A stretch of 38,632 bases of DNA from Membranihabitans maritimus (GTDB lineage Bacteria; Bacteroidota; Bacteroidia; Chitinophagales; Saprospiraceae), in assembly GCF_021729145.1 (NCBI RefSeq), contig NZ_JAJSLW010000032.1, positions 1 to 38,632 on the forward strand. Direction: 5' to 3'. The notes beneath the pieces were generated by a model. The model was given only the letters and a program-made list of their open reading frames with translations, searched no databases and was not told where the DNA came from. The translations under genes and the position numbers were made by a program. Position 1 is the first letter of the stretch; every line of letters begins with the position of its first letter. Of the stretch, positions 17,945 through 25,595 are shown in pieces.

Positions 17945-18838
17945 ATGACAAACCGGCTCCTTTCATTTTCCGTACTATTTATAATTACTATTTCCCTTTT
18001 TGCTTGTAGCAATGAATCATCCAAAGAAGAAAAAAAATCTGTTGAAATTGAATGGCAGCAACTATTTAATGGTGAAGATTTAACCGATTGGACGCCTAAG
18101 ATCAGATATCAGGATTTTGGAAACAATTTCAATAACACCTTCTCGGTTAATGACGGTAAAATTGTTGTCAACTATGATCAATACGATAATTTCGAAGAGC
18201 AATTTGGACACTTATTTTATAAAAATCCTTACGCCGCTTATTTTCTATCTATTGAATATCGCTTTGTAGGGGATCAAATACACGATGGTCCCGGTTGGGC
18301 TATACGAAATAGTGGTGCTATGCTCCACTGTCAGGATCCGGCGACCATGGGCAAAGATCAGGACTTTCCCATCAGTATAGAAGGCCAATTGCTCGGAGGG
18401 GATGGCGAAAGTGAACGAACTACATCAAACCTATGTACACCCGGGACCAATGTAGTAATGGACAATGAGCTTTTCACCCCACACTGCGTCAGTTCAAGTT
18501 CAAAAACCTACCACGGCGAACAATGGGTTCGAGCCTCTTTTCTGGTACTTAAAGATTCTTTGGTACGACATTACCTGGAAGGTGAAATTGTACTCGAATA
18601 TACAAAACCCCAAATTGGTGGTGGGAGTGTTTCTGCCTATAACCCGGAGGTAAAGAAAGATGGCAATTTGTTGACAGAAGGATATATTTCATTGCAAAGT
18701 GAAAGCCACCCAATCGAATTCAGAAAGGTAGAATTAGTAGACCTGGAACAGATATATGAAAATAAACCGCTTCTTGAAGAAACGGTTTCAAGCCTTGTTG
18801 AAAACGAAAAGATACTATTTCAAGGTCTAAATAAATGA
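17945..18838 (+). CDS. Lipoprotein with DUF1080 (3-keto-disaccharide hydrolase/concanavalin-like) domain
   Basis: This is a 297-residue exported lipoprotein. The signal peptide ends in a lipobox (ISLFACSN). The DUF1080 pattern is clear: WQQLFNGEDLTDWTPKI at the start, DGKIVVNYDQYDNFEEQFGHLFYK, a strand with YFLSIEYRFVG, GPGWAIRNSGAMLHCQDP, SIEGQLLGGDG and the closing GYISLQSESHPIEFRKVELVDL. This domain has a laminin-G/concanavalin-type beta-sandwich, and some members hydrolyse 3-keto-glycosides. It likely works in the periplasm or at the cell surface. The stop is three bases before the next lipoprotein gene, so the two are an operon. Confidence 0.88.
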   Translation: MTNRLLSFSVLFIITISLFACSNESSKEEKKSVEIEWQQLFNGEDLTDWTPKIRYQDFGNNFNNTFSVNDGKIVVNYDQYDNFEEQFGHLFYKNPYAAYFLSIEYRFVGDQIHDGPGWAIRNSGAMLHCQDPATMGKDQDFPISIEGQLLGGDGESERTTSNLCTPGTNVVMDNELFTPHCVSSSSKTYHGEQWVRASFLVLKDSLVRHYLEGEIVLEYTKPQIGGGSVSAYNPEVKKDGNLLTEGYISLQSESHPIEFRKVELVDLEQIYENKPLLEETVSSLVENEKILFQGLNK

Positions 18839-18841
18839 TTT

Positions 18842-19630
18842 ATGTCCATTAGAAATTACCTTGGAAAAAGTAATAGCGTCATCCTGGGGATCGTAACCGG
18901 GTACCTATTGTTCAGCTGCCAATCTTCAAATGAACCTACTCATTCTGACCAATATCCATATGAGCTAACCCAAATTTTCAGGCAACACGGAGGAATACAT
19001 ACCTGGAATTCAATGTCCACTTTACAATTCAGTATCCCCCGGGATAATGGTGATGAAACCATTACCACCGACTTAAAAAATAGATATAGTTTAATAAACC
19101 GCCCGCTTCACCAATTAGGGTTTGATGGCAAAAACATTTGGACTTTTCAAAAGGATACCGCTGCATTCAAAGGCAATGCGATATTTTCTTACAATCTTAT
19201 GTTTTATTTTTTCTCTATGCCTTTTGTACTTGGGGACAATGGGATAATGTATGAATCAGCGGATACATTGTATTACAACAATTATAAATTTCCCGGTATT
19301 CGGATTTCTTATGGAACGGATATCGGTTCTTCCCCAAAAGATGAGTATATCCTGTATTACAATGAAAAAAACTACCAGATGGAATGGTTGGCATACACAG
19401 CTACTTTTTTCTCAGGTGAAAAAAGTAATAATTTCAATATTATCAAATACGAAGAATGGCAAATAGCAAATGACCTTCTTCTTCCTAAAACTATCCAATG
19501 GCATGAATATCATGAAGGTAAAGTTGGTGCCCCAAAAAATTTGGTGACTTTCGAAAAAGTAAACTTATCGGAGAAAAGTAAACCCACCGAATTTTTCAAG
19601 GCCCCAAAAGAAGCTACTTTAGTACAATAA
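18842..19630 (+). CDS. DUF6503-like lipoprotein of unknown function
   Basis: This is a 262-residue lipoprotein with a signal peptide ending in a lipobox (GYLLFSCQS). The sequence HGGIHTWNSMSTLQFSIP near residue 50, a middle section GNAIFSYNLMFYFFSMPFVLGD, and strand-rich repeats such as YKFPGIRISYG and DEYILYYNEKNYQMEWLAYT resemble the Bacteroidota DUF6503 group. That group has a LolA/LolB-like half-barrel appearance. The family name is from memory of sequence style and is moderate. It is co-transcribed with the DUF1080 gene and lies 28 bases from the convergent protease gene. Confidence 0.65.
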   Translation: MSIRNYLGKSNSVILGIVTGYLLFSCQSSNEPTHSDQYPYELTQIFRQHGGIHTWNSMSTLQFSIPRDNGDETITTDLKNRYSLINRPLHQLGFDGKNIWTFQKDTAAFKGNAIFSYNLMFYFFSMPFVLGDNGIMYESADTLYYNNYKFPGIRISYGTDIGSSPKDEYILYYNEKNYQMEWLAYTATFFSGEKSNNFNIIKYEEWQIANDLLLPKTIQWHEYHEGKVGAPKNLVTFEKVNLSEKSKPTEFFKAPKEATLVQ

Positions 19631-19658
19631 GTTGTAAGAGATCCTATCGCCACACTAC

Positions 19659-21137
19659 TTAAGGATTATACTTTTCTACTACCTTAATTTTTTGATTGGC
19701 TTTTAATTCATCATTTAGGTTCATACTGTTGAGAATACTCAGTTCATCAAATCTTTTCACTGGCATATTAAACCTGCGAAGAGCATTTTCCAACGTCATT
19801 GAAAATGGGACCTGTACTACTTTGATTCTTTCCGGCCGGACATTAATCTTCGCAGATTCCGTAAGCCGTTTGAAATTGTCCATCGTAAACAAAAAGTAAT
19901 TGGACGTACTACTAAAATTATTTTTTGGGGCAACACCTAATATTTGATATATCAGATCATTCCGGGTATCCTGATAATAGTATACAACCAACCTTACACT
20001 TTGATCGGGTGTCTGCTGGTTTACTTGATCCGCAACAATTTGATACGAATTAAAACCATTTACTTTTTTGGAATTACTTTCGACCAATGTTAACTGGTAT
20101 TGCTGTATAAAGGCATCTGCCGCCTCCCTCAGGGAATTCCCCTGAGCCAAACTCATAACCATCATTGCCGATCCATCTTCAGGTGCCATTTGTACTTGTG
20201 AAGAAGAATTTGCCAATTTCCAACCATTTGGAAACGGGAATGTAAATCTCAGGTCGGGGTGATAAAAAACATTATTTTCCACATACCCTTCCCGGGGGTT
20301 TTCACCATACATGATTCCATTAATTATGTCCAGGTAATCTCCCCTGTCTATTTCGTAAGGACCTTCATTCACCTTTGACTGCCATTCCGCTGCCAATTCG
20401 TGGACGTTATCATGCCGATCAGCCGGATTAGGGTGGGTAGATAAAAATGTAGGGATTTCACTGGCTCCTGATTGATCTCCCAAACGCTCCAGCGTCCGGA
20501 AAAATTCAGCCATATTATTCGCATCATACCCTACTTTGGTAGAATATTCAACACCCAATCTATCGGATTGACTTTCATTCTCACGGCTATTACTCAACAT
20601 CATCAATTGTATCCCCTGAGAAATTTCATTTGCGAATTGCCGTACCGTGGGCGATAAAACCAAACCGGCAATGAGCCCGATCTGTGATAACATTTGATTG
20701 GTATATTGTTCCGCTCCATGCCTTGCCGTAACATGACCTATTTCATGGCCCAAAACTCCCGCAAATTCCGCTTCATTGTTGAAGTGAGCCAAAATACCCC
20801 TGGTAAAATAGACATAGCCACCAGGCAATGCAAAGGCATTTACCACCGGTGAATTGAGCACCTTAAACTCAAAATCCAAGTTCGGCCGATGGGACACTTT
20901 CACCATTTCCTGTCCCTTCTCATTTATAAATTGTTGGATTTTATCATCTTCATATAAGCCAAATTGAGCCACAACTTCCGGATCAGATTGCTTTCCAATC
21001 GCTTTTTCCTTTTCTTCACTCATAAAACTCAATTCTTTCTTACCTGTTACTGGATTTTTATAGCATCCATACAGTAGAAAACCGATACAAAACAGAGAAG
21101 TAAGATAAACAACAACTTTTTTACTTTTCAAACTCAT
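19659..21137 (-). CDS. M48-family metalloprotease lipoprotein with C-terminal LysM-like region
   Basis: This is a 492-residue secreted zinc protease of the BepA/YfgC/LoiP type, likely involved in envelope protein quality control. A lipoprotein signal ends FLLYGCYKNPVTGKKELSF. The Zn site HEIGH is in AGVLGHEIGHVTARHGAEQY, with the third ligand Glu in NESQSDRLGVEYS. Other features are NAFALPGGYVYFTRGIL and PTFLSTHPNPADRHDN, typical for the family. A later region (FPFPNGWKLANSSSQVQ) and a LysM-like end (MTLENALRRFNMP ... NSMNLNDELKANQKIKVVE) complete the protein. It is a single-gene unit reading toward the DUF6503-like gene. Confidence 0.93.
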   Translation of the reverse strand: MSLKSKKVVVYLTSLFCIGFLLYGCYKNPVTGKKELSFMSEEKEKAIGKQSDPEVVAQFGLYEDDKIQQFINEKGQEMVKVSHRPNLDFEFKVLNSPVVNAFALPGGYVYFTRGILAHFNNEAEFAGVLGHEIGHVTARHGAEQYTNQMLSQIGLIAGLVLSPTVRQFANEISQGIQLMMLSNSRENESQSDRLGVEYSTKVGYDANNMAEFFRTLERLGDQSGASEIPTFLSTHPNPADRHDNVHELAAEWQSKVNEGPYEIDRGDYLDIINGIMYGENPREGYVENNVFYHPDLRFTFPFPNGWKLANSSSQVQMAPEDGSAMMVMSLAQGNSLREAADAFIQQYQLTLVESNSKKVNGFNSYQIVADQVNQQTPDQSVRLVVYYYQDTRNDLIYQILGVAPKNNFSSTSNYFLFTMDNFKRLTESAKINVRPERIKVVQVPFSMTLENALRRFNMPVKRFDELSILNSMNLNDELKANQKIKVVEKYNP

Positions 21138-21320
21138 GATGCGATTTATTTTCAGTTGTTAAAATACGAAATTATAACATATTTGTAACGATTAATAACG
21201 AGTATCATTACAAAATAATTATTAAATAAAGTTATGATTTTAATAATATAATACCGCTATATATGAGAATATAGTCAGAAAACGTTTATTTAGAAAAGTC
21301 TTATCTGTCTGGGGAATAAT

Positions 21321-21647
21321 CTATATTGCAAAACTTTCACCACAACCACAGGAACGAGTAGCATTTGGATTTTCAAAGTAAAATCCTTTACCATTCAACC
21401 CACCTGAAAATTCCAACGTTGTGTTACATAAATATAAAAAGCTTTTTAAATCCGTTACTATCCGTACGCCATTGTCATCAAATATCTGGTCGTCATCTGC
21501 AAGTTCCGTATCAAAATCCATCTTATATGACAACCCGGAACAACCGCCACTTACTACACTTACGCGTACAAAATGATTCTCGGTTATTTCGCCTGCATTT
21601 CTTATCTCGTCAATCTTTGATTTGGCACTATCACCTACAAATAGCAT
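21321..21647 (-). CDS. A-type iron-sulfur carrier (IscA/ErpA/SufA family)
   Basis: This is a 108-residue A-type scaffold/carrier that delivers Fe-S clusters to apoproteins. The three conserved cysteines are seen: one in VSGGCSGLSYKM and the C-x-C pair in RSCGCGESF at the C-terminus. The length is normal. It lies on the same strand as the cysteine desulfurase gene about 540 bases upstream, but a decayed gene and its own -7 box separate them. It is therefore probably transcribed alone while serving the same pathway. Confidence 0.93.
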   Translation of the reverse strand: MLFVGDSAKSKIDEIRNAGEITENHFVRVSVVSGGCSGLSYKMDFDTELADDDQIFDDNGVRIVTDLKSFLYLCNTTLEFSGGLNGKGFYFENPNATRSCGCGESFAI

Positions 21648-21668
21648 ACTTTCATTTTTTCATTAACA

Positions 21669-21676
21669 CAAATATA
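21669..21676 (-). promoter_or_regulatory. -7 box of the iron-sulfur carrier promoter
   Basis: TATATTTG on the minus strand matches TAnnTTTG exactly and lies 21 bases before the start codon of the A-type carrier gene. A -33 element is not evident at normal spacing. Confidence 0.5.
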
Positions 21677-21885
21677 GTCAATAAACAACAGAAAGGTGAA
21701 TACAGTTCAAATAAGCAGTTTTCAAATCATAGTTGGCAGCAGCTTTTCGACCTGAGAGGCTGAATAGAGTCAATTATTGAGTCTAGAATTTTCAGGATTA
21801 TGCACAACATGGCTAAATATTCGCTCTACTACGTTAGTTTTGCAAAAGGGTCTTCATATTTTCTTCCTGGAATATACACGCAATC

Positions 21886-22099
21886 TTACATAGAATAAAG
21901 CGAAATCTTGGTTTCAGAATTCTCCCTTTCAGCATCCTCAAATTACTTGAAAAATATTTTTGATATTGTCTTTTCTATATCCTTCCTCCATCACACTGCT
22001 TGCCGATCGAGAAACTCTTCCAAATTGATTTGATAAATACAACTTTTCATTAACCGGGAGCTCCTTATTTAACTTGAATATTTTTGTAGTTAAACCGAA
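21886..22099 (-). pseudogene. Decayed four-helix-bundle (23S rRNA intervening-sequence-type) protein gene
   Basis: On the minus strand from 22099 one frame reads FGLTTKIFKLNKELPVNEKL, then SNQFGRVSRSASSVMEEGYR, then KDNIKNIFQVI, where it hits TGA (21938-21940). A further TGA follows at 21929-21931, then KGEF and TGA at 21914-21916. After a one-base shift the sequence continues SETKISLYSM and TAA. The pattern 'Lt..LP..Ek..Ls.QirR.s.S...n..EGy.R ... f...A.GE..ET' is that of the four-helix-bundle family common in Bacteroidota genomes. Start and end are missing or broken, so this is a remnant. It explains part of the 540-base gap between the Fe-S carrier and the cysteine desulfurase; in the rest (21677-21885, 22100-22190) I see nothing. 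Confidence 0.6.
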
Positions 22100-22190
22100 A
22101 GATATCTATTATACATTTACATTTCGGAACTCTAAATTTTATTCTAACTCCATTGAAGATCTAATTCTGTTAATTGTTTTTACCAACTGC

Positions 22191-23396
22191 CTAAAATTTT
22201 TCCAGATCGACACCATCTTTGAACATCTGCCAAACCGGACTTTCTTCTCTCAGTTTTTCTATTTCTGTCTTCATAATATCAAATACAGGAATAATATCTT
22301 CTTGCAGGGAAAACCTTCCCAGGCTTAATCGAATGGAAGCCTTGGCATCCCCTTCAGATAATCCCAGAGCCAGCAATACATGGGACGGATCCGGATTCGC
22401 TGACGTACAAGCTGAGCCAGATGATACTGCTACTAATGAATTGATATTCACCATTAATTGCTCACCTTCTACATATTTAAAACACAAATTACACACATGG
22501 GGCAATCGATGATAATCATCGCCATTAACTGAGGTAGATTCTATATTTTCAAGCAATAAATTCTCTAATTGATCCCTCAATCCCTTTATCCTTATATACT
22601 CATCTCTCATCTCCAGGCTTGCTAACGCTGCAGCCTTCCCCATCCCTACAATCCCCGGGACGTTCAGAGTTCCACTACGAAGGTCATTTTGGTGCCCCCC
22701 CCCATGTATTTGCGCTTTGATTCGGGGTCTCGGTTTATCTGAGCTCATATAAAGCCCCCCCACCCCTTTAGGTCCATAAAATTTATGCCCGCTAAAAGCC
22801 ATTAAATCAATATCCGCCTCTTTTGGATGCACCGGAATTTTACCTACTGCCTGGGTTGCATCACAAACAAAAAATACATTCTTTCTACGACAAATTTTTC
22901 CTATATCGACTACCGGGTGAATTACTCCTGTTTCATTATTTGCCCACATTAAAGCAACACATATTGTTGTATCACGGATGGCATCTTCCATCTCATTCAG
23001 GTCAATATGACCTTTTGAATCCACTTTCAAATAAGTGATCTGCAGCCCTTTCTTTTCCAAATAAGAACAAGTATCCAAAACAGCCGGATGTTCTGTGCTG
23101 CACGTAATTATATGATTCTTTTGTCCTTCCCAAATTTCCGCTAATCCCTTTAAGGCCAGATTTAGGGACTCCGTCGCGCCACTGGTAAAGACCAATTCCT
23201 CTTCTTTGATTCTCAGTAATTCAGACAATCTCGAAGTAGCTTCTTCTACAGCAGCTGTTGCTTCCCAACCAAATGGATGACTCCTGCTATTGGCATTACC
23301 GGGTTTTTCAGTAAAATAGGGCAACATCATATCCACTACTCTGGGATCTACAGGCGTAGTAGAATTATTATCAAAATATATTCTATGTTTTTCCAA
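22191..23396 (-). CDS. Cysteine desulfurase (NifS/IscS family)
   Basis: This 401-residue PLP enzyme takes sulfur from cysteine for Fe-S clusters and other thio-cofactors. Seen motifs are YFDNNSTTPVDPRV at the N-terminus, VFTSGATESLNLAL, CSTEHPAV, AFSGHKFYGPKGVGGLY with the cofactor Lys, HGGGHQNDLRSGT, and SSGSACTSANPDPSH with the active-site Cys. The start codon is TTG at 23396. No ATG occurs between the upstream in-frame stop (23409-23411) and the conserved N-terminus, and AAAGAGA lies just upstream as a ribosome site. The HGGGH loop is encoded by a run of nine G. It is divergent from the mutase-like gene, with 51 bases between. Confidence 0.95.
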   Translation of the reverse strand: MEKHRIYFDNNSTTPVDPRVVDMMLPYFTEKPGNANSRSHPFGWEATAAVEEATSRLSELLRIKEEELVFTSGATESLNLALKGLAEIWEGQKNHIITCSTEHPAVLDTCSYLEKKGLQITYLKVDSKGHIDLNEMEDAIRDTTICVALMWANNETGVIHPVVDIGKICRRKNVFFVCDATQAVGKIPVHPKEADIDLMAFSGHKFYGPKGVGGLYMSSDKPRPRIKAQIHGGGHQNDLRSGTLNVPGIVGMGKAAALASLEMRDEYIRIKGLRDQLENLLLENIESTSVNGDDYHRLPHVCNLCFKYVEGEQLMVNINSLVAVSSGSACTSANPDPSHVLLALGLSEGDAKASIRLSLGRFSLQEDIIPVFDIMKTEIEKLREESPVWQMFKDGVDLEKF

Positions 23397-23447
23397 ATCT
23401 CTTTTCTTTTATATTAACTTATCTTGTCAACTTGAAAATACCGGATA

Positions 23448-24275
23448 ATGTTTGAAAACTATAATTACGAAGACTGGAAAAAACAATTTTATAAAGAAAC
23501 GAAAGGTAAATCGCCAGAGGATTTGAGTTATAGCCCGGAAGGATATGCAGCTATACAGATACGGCCTTACTATGATAGAAATACCATCCCCCCCTTTAGG
23601 AACCAAAAGTTTTCTCAAACCATCAATCAGGGTATACTTTTTAGCGGAAATTGGAATATACCTGTAACCAAAACCCTTGAAGAATATAATATTTCCGTGT
23701 GTTACGCTCCAGGTGACTCCAACCTGGTTCCCCCCTCTCCTGATAGGAGATGGGAAATAATTGAAAAATCTGAAGACACCATAAAATTTACTGATAATGC
23801 TACAGCAGAATTTATCGACGGCAATATCCCTAGAAATGCTTTTCGGAAATTAACATCAATATTCGGGAATAGTGATCTTTCTCCTTCTGAATTATGGATT
23901 ATTCCAGGAAGTGATATTTTCTTTACTATTGGCCTGATTAGAGGTATATTCAAGTATATACACCATACAAATGGCCATTATACGCCCAAAATAAGAGTTT
24001 ATCTTCAGCCTGGGAAAAGCAATGATGATTTGGAGACCTCTTTATTAAAATACACCAATAAAGTACTGGCTTCCCTTATTTCCGGGATTGACAAAATTAT
24101 ATGGGAGTGGCCCACGAGTGAATTATTCAGTAACAACTATTATCTATTTTTAAATATTGCAGAAATTCTTACCCGAGAAGGAAAGGTGAAAGAGTATGGA
24201 GATGTTCTAGAAGGAGCAGATTTTTTTGAGGATCTAAGTGATAAGGTATCCCTTCATTTATCACGATCAAAATAA
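23448..24275 (+). CDS. Shortened methylmalonyl-CoA-mutase-like protein, function unknown
   Basis: This is a 275-residue protein. Its N-terminus (WKKQFYKETKGKSPEDLSYS ... EGYAAIQIRPYYDRNTIPPF) resembles the opening of the Bacteroidota MutA-type mutase small subunit (W+xxxxxxLKGK...L...EGI.I.PFY). Later parts (GLIRGIFKYIHHT, then LASLISGIDKIIWEWP, then LNIAEILTREGKVKEYGDVL) could match barrel and ending segments of that family. A normal small subunit is 450 residues or more, so about 40 percent is missing, including most of the substrate barrel. There are no internal stops, so it is either a divergent functional protein or an early-stage remnant. Its end overlaps the convergent cyclotransferase gene by 22 bases. 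Confidence 0.5.
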   Translation: MFENYNYEDWKKQFYKETKGKSPEDLSYSPEGYAAIQIRPYYDRNTIPPFRNQKFSQTINQGILFSGNWNIPVTKTLEEYNISVCYAPGDSNLVPPSPDRRWEIIEKSEDTIKFTDNATAEFIDGNIPRNAFRKLTSIFGNSDLSPSELWIIPGSDIFFTIGLIRGIFKYIHHTNGHYTPKIRVYLQPGKSNDDLETSLLKYTNKVLASLISGIDKIIWEWPTSELFSNNYYLFLNIAEILTREGKVKEYGDVLEGADFFEDLSDKVSLHLSRSK

Positions 24276-24661
24276 TCTCCGGACTCTATTTCATTTTGAA
24301 TATTATCAAAAGTATAGAGATAGACCTGTGATTCACATACCCCCTGGTCCGTGAAAACGTGGACAGTGGTTCTAATAAATTCAGACTGGTCCGGTATATC
24401 GGGATCATATCCTTCGTAGTAATCCAATCTTTCAATAACTTCTTCATAATACTTTTCTTTTATCCGATACAGTTCACCGTAAACCCTGGACAAGCTGTCA
24501 GGACGAACAACAACTCCCGGATATTCACCCAAATCATACAATGTACCGAGTATATATGCCTTACTTATAAATTCTGAATTTCTTCTAAAATAAGTCGACA
24601 TAGGATGACTGGATGCTGCCCTTAACGAGCCGTAAACAAAGATCAAATTATTCTTCTTCAT
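24254..24661 (-). CDS. Gamma-glutamylcyclotransferase (AIG2-like) family protein
   Basis: This is a 135-residue small cytoplasmic enzyme-fold protein. The family signature is the nucleotide-like loop NLIFVYGSLRAASSHPM at the N-terminus, then GTLYDLGEYPGVVV, VYGELYRI and the segment VIERLDYYEGYDP, which carries the conserved acidic residue and the LD.YEG pattern. Members cleave gamma-glutamyl peptides or remain uncharacterised. The ATG at 24661 was preferred to a GTG at 24670; either way the start overlaps the end of scpA, so the two are translationally coupled. The C-terminus overlaps the mutase-like gene tail to tail. Confidence 0.85.
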   Translation of the reverse strand: MKKNNLIFVYGSLRAASSHPMSTYFRRNSEFISKAYILGTLYDLGEYPGVVVRPDSLSRVYGELYRIKEKYYEEVIERLDYYEGYDPDIPDQSEFIRTTVHVFTDQGVCESQVYLYTFDNIQNEIESGDYFDRDK

Positions 24662-25418
24662 CACTACCACTTCCAGGTGAAATCCAAAGGGAATTGCGTG
24701 AATTACCCAATTGAATTTTTATTTTGCGACTATTCACTAATTCAAGTAAAGCTAAAAATGTAACTATGGCATGTAATCTGTTTTCCATCTGGTCAAAGAT
24801 TGCCTCAAACGAAGCCCGCTCCCCGGAAAAAACCAGATTAGTGATATACGATCGCTGATCTTCAATGGTATATTTAAAGTTTACTACCGTATGCGTGATT
24901 CTGTTCTTCTCCGTATCATAACGTACCATAACTTTCCGGAACATGCGAAACAGTTTATACAAATCAACAGACTCCCATTCAGCTTCAACAAATACTTGCT
25001 CGGAATACTTCCTCAACTCGTTATCAACATTTCCTCTGGGATGAATACGGCTTCGTTTTTGTTCAAGATCCTGTAATTCCTCCAAAACAGATTTAAAACG
25101 CTTGTATTCCATAAGACGTTGAACCAATTCCTCACGTGGGTCTATTTCATTGCCGTCCTCGTCTTTCTCCTTCCTTGGCAACAACATTTTAGTCTTTATT
25201 CGCATTAGGGTAGCAGCTACGACAATAAATTCTGAAGCCAGTTCAATATTTAATCGATCCATAGTCTGGATATATTCGAGAAAATCCTTAGTAATTCTTG
25301 AAATAGGGATATTCTGTATATCAATTTCATCCCGCTCTATAAAAAAGAGGATAAGGTCAAAAGGTCCTTCAAACTGCGGAAGCTTAATATAATATTGATC
25401 CGGAGTATTTTCAAACAT
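24648..25418 (-). CDS. scpA: Segregation and condensation protein A (ScpA kleisin)
   Basis: This 256-residue kleisin subunit bridges the SMC heads in bacterial condensin, for chromosome compaction and segregation. The N-terminal SMC-neck-binding part reads YYIKLPQFEGPFDLILFFIE and RDEIDIQNIPISRITKDFLE, followed by ASEFIVVAATLMRIKTKMLL, all strong family signatures. The C-terminal winged-helix part has FEAIFDQMENRLHAIVTFLA and LLELVNSRKIKIQLG. I chose the start at 25418 because family members begin within a few residues of the IKLPQFEGP motif. No smc or scpB gene is in the window. Confidence 0.93.
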   Translation of the reverse strand: MFENTPDQYYIKLPQFEGPFDLILFFIERDEIDIQNIPISRITKDFLEYIQTMDRLNIELASEFIVVAATLMRIKTKMLLPRKEKDEDGNEIDPREELVQRLMEYKRFKSVLEELQDLEQKRSRIHPRGNVDNELRKYSEQVFVEAEWESVDLYKLFRMFRKVMVRYDTEKNRITHTVVNFKYTIEDQRSYITNLVFSGERASFEAIFDQMENRLHAIVTFLALLELVNSRKIKIQLGNSRNSLWISPGSGSDEEE

Positions 25419-25422
25419 ATCA

Positions 25423-25430
25423 CAAATATA
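25423..25430 (-). promoter_or_regulatory. -7 box immediately before scpA
   Basis: TATATTTG on the minus strand matches TAnnTTTG exactly and ends only four bases before the scpA ATG. If used, transcription would begin at or next to the start codon, giving a leaderless mRNA. No -33 element is visible at the expected distance, so the site may be chance. Confidence 0.4.
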
Positions 25431-25583
25431 ATGAGAGTTAACGAGTATTGTACCTGAAGTAATAATTCTGAGTAAGCTAGGTATCAATATTCCACTTATA
25501 GGTTCCAGATAACATCACTCTATTCATAACGGGACGATCTTTGGACTTTCAATTTCCAGCTTCGGACTCCCGCCTTTTCTCCT

Positions 25584-25591
25584 TACCTTTA
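25584..25591 (+). promoter_or_regulatory. Near-consensus -7 box immediately before the methyltransferase gene
   Basis: TACCTTTA matches seven of eight positions of TAnnTTTG treated as a pattern and ends four bases before the ATG at 25596. TTCG at 25561-25564, 19 bases upstream, is a one-mismatch -33 element. The arrangement predicts a leaderless transcript. Confidence 0.35.
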
Positions 25592-25595
25592 TACC

